Shown here: piece by piece, positions 62,966 through 64,000 of the stretch | How the letters are laid out: the number at the start of each line of letters is the position of its first letter | How positions within the stretch are numbered: the stretch's first letter is position 1 | Source: DATAUD01 sp035511075 | GTDB taxonomy: Bacteria; Verrucomicrobiota; Verrucomicrobiia; Limisphaerales; Palsa-1400 | Direction: 5' to 3' | Assembly (NCBI GenBank): GCA_035511075.1 | Contig: DATKFW010000132.1 | Span: 65,949-129,948, forward strand | Length of the DNA stretch: 64,000 nucleotides | Program-made: the position numbers and the translations under genes | Notes under the pieces: generated by a model | Database searches by the model: none | The model's input: the letters and a program-made list of their open reading frames with translations, nothing else | Told to the model about the DNA's origin: nothing

Positions 62966-64000
62966 TAACTTTCCCGAAATCTACCGGAGTTGGACCGACA
63001 GCCACGGCGGCGGCACCAAGACGGATATGACCCAGCTTGAGTGCAGCGCTTCCTATGCTCGTCCGGAAAGGGACATTCAAGATTTTGACGGCGCCCCATG
63101 CTATAACGAGATTTTTTACACATCCCGCTTCGTTCGCAACTGGGGTGACAGCGAGGACATGTGGAAGGAGATTGTCGAACACTGGATGCCGGGAGGAGAA
63201 GAAAACGCGCAGGCGTTGGGCAATTTCCCAGGAATGCTTCTCACCCACGGCTACCTGCCGCCGATTAAGCCCGACAAATACGTCCATACGACGATCGCCC
63301 TTGAATTCTGCCTGGGCACCATGGCTGAACTTCTGCGCCCGGTCTGGGATGAATGGGACTACGGCGGCGACACCAATTACCTGCGTCGGGAATGCTATCC
63401 CATGATGAAGCAAATGGCCCTGTTCTATGCTGCGTACGCCAGGAAAGGCGCCGACGGTTACTATCACGTCATACCGTCCATGGAAGAAGAGCGCTGGGGC
63501 TTTTACCCGGAGTTCGCGCGCAACAAAGACGTGATCAGCTCCGTGTGCTTGTTCCGCTGGGCATTGACGCGAGCCGCCGAAGCCGCGGAGTTTCTCGGCG
63601 TGGATGCCGGCCTGGGCAGGCAATGGCGGCAAGTTGCCGCACAATTACCACCGTACTCAACTTGGGAGGGAACCAATGGAACATTGCTCACCGCCATTCC
63701 CGGTCTGGAACCGAGACGCGACCCGCGCGATCATCAAAACGAAGTCAACTCCTATCCCACGGTCCTGGCGGATGAAATCAATCTCGATTCCCCGCAAGAC
63801 CAGAAGGATTTGATGCTCCGCACCGTGCGAACCATCCAATCCCAAACCACTCCCATGGCGCTGACTCTGTTGGGTGTGCCTCCGGCTGATGGAGGCGGTC
63901 GGCGCGGCGGAGTCGGTGAAGTAGGCGGGAAAGGCGATCCTGAAACACTACTAAACAGCCGTAGCGGAAGGATTCATTTGTTCCCAGCAGTGCCGCACCC
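62940..64000 (+). CDS. C-terminal fragment of frameshifted GH95-like protein, partial
   Basis: Open from about 62916 to the window end in the next frame after the frameshift; ATGs at 62940 and 62949 are probably not true starts. The sequence gives NFPEIYRSWTDSHGGG, EDMWKEIVEHWMPGG, TTIALEFCLGTMAELL, WDEWDYGGDTNYLRREC, FYPEFARNKDVISSV and the end NSRSGRIHLFPAVP, a six-hairpin alpha/alpha barrel of the GH95-like type. The gene continues past the window. Confidence 0.6.
   Translation, partial: MLSMTNVSDNFPEIYRSWTDSHGGGTKTDMTQLECSASYARPERDIQDFDGAPCYNEIFYTSRFVRNWGDSEDMWKEIVEHWMPGGEENAQALGNFPGMLLTHGYLPPIKPDKYVHTTIALEFCLGTMAELLRPVWDEWDYGGDTNYLRRECYPMMKQMALFYAAYARKGADGYYHVIPSMEEERWGFYPEFARNKDVISSVCLFRWALTRAAEAAEFLGVDAGLGRQWRQVAAQLPPYSTWEGTNGTLLTAIPGLEPRRDPRDHQNEVNSYPTVLADEINLDSPQDQKDLMLRTVRTIQSQTTPMALTLLGVPPADGGGRRGGVGEVGGKGDPETLLNSRSGRIHLFPAVPH

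Larger units (their letters stand above)
61382..64000 (+). pseudogene. Frameshifted GH95-like / DUF5703-type hydrolase, C-terminus outside window
   Basis: The gene is broken into two frames at about 62963. The first frame (61382-62965) ends with a TGA; the second (from 62940) continues a protein of the same type without interruption. Removing one base near the TGA, giving CAG GAT AAC TTT, would restore a single reading frame. The second half contains the six-hairpin signature and the end motif NSRSGRIHLFPAVP, typical of GH95-like enzymes. It could be a genuine pseudogene or an assembly error. The 3' end runs past the window. Confidence 0.6.

Overview
The window looks like a chromosomal segment of a Verrucomicrobiota bacterium, most likely from the Pedosphaera/Limisphaera side of the phylum. 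The supporting signs are a prepilin with the [20 protein letters not shown]-type N-terminus, DUF6600, FG-GAP and very long beta-helix secreted proteins, squalene-hopene cyclase, MglA/roadblock genes and a moderately high GC content. There is no rRNA, CRISPR array, transposase or integrase; one tRNA gene is present. The taxonomic call is inference from gene content.

Layout. 1-7731 (minus strand): a prepilin-like protein cut by the window edge, a four-module E-set/starch-binding-like secreted protein, an SGNH-TPR membrane protein, glmM, a small protein and an FG-GAP protein. 7926-8735: a HEPN-like protein of unknown function. 8759-11986: a 3.1 kb islet bounded by an intact tRNA-Met(CAT) gene and a direct repeat of its 3' half, carrying a TetR regulator, a DUF899 thioredoxin-fold protein, a 26-codon leader ORF and an MFS transporter. 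12034-20320 (minus): atpB-atpE-atpF-atpH-[S23 four-helix cassette]-atpA-atpG, followed by squalene-hopene cyclase and pyrD where atpD and atpC would be expected. 20570-23278 (plus): rimO, pgsA, pgpA. 23275-26076 (minus): ruvC, a sodium:solute symporter and an unknown gene. 26252-26554: a zinc-ribbon protein. 26575-33404 (minus): MMPL/RND exporter, a protein with repeated hydrophobic-Pro-hydrophobic-aromatic motifs, and MlaE-MlaF-MlaD, a probable envelope-lipid trafficking operon. 33618-39805: DUF6600 protein, EcsC, a hybrid histidine kinase lacking the usual phospho-accepting histidine, a LysR regulator and an M29 aminopeptidase. 40037-45056: a MalK/UgpC-type ATPase, then (minus) a proline-rich roadblock protein, an MglA-like GTPase, a second roadblock protein and a CaCA-like membrane protein. 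45182-49950: LysR-pirin-AzoR and histidine kinase-response regulator-cupin, a likely redox/quinone stress neighbourhood. 50313-56969: a SHOCT protein and a 2117-residue secreted beta-helix/TolB-like protein. 57198-64000: a polysaccharide-degradation cluster (GH3, an unknown secreted protein, and a GH95-like enzyme split by a frameshift and cut by the window end).

The main points for follow-up are the S23 cassette inside the ATP synthase operon, whose terminal repeat now supplies the atpH stop codon; the tRNA-flanked islet without an integrase; the replacement of atpD/atpC by hopanoid and pyrimidine genes; and the two operons MMPL-'WPFY'-MlaEFD and roadblock-MglA-roadblock-CaCA.
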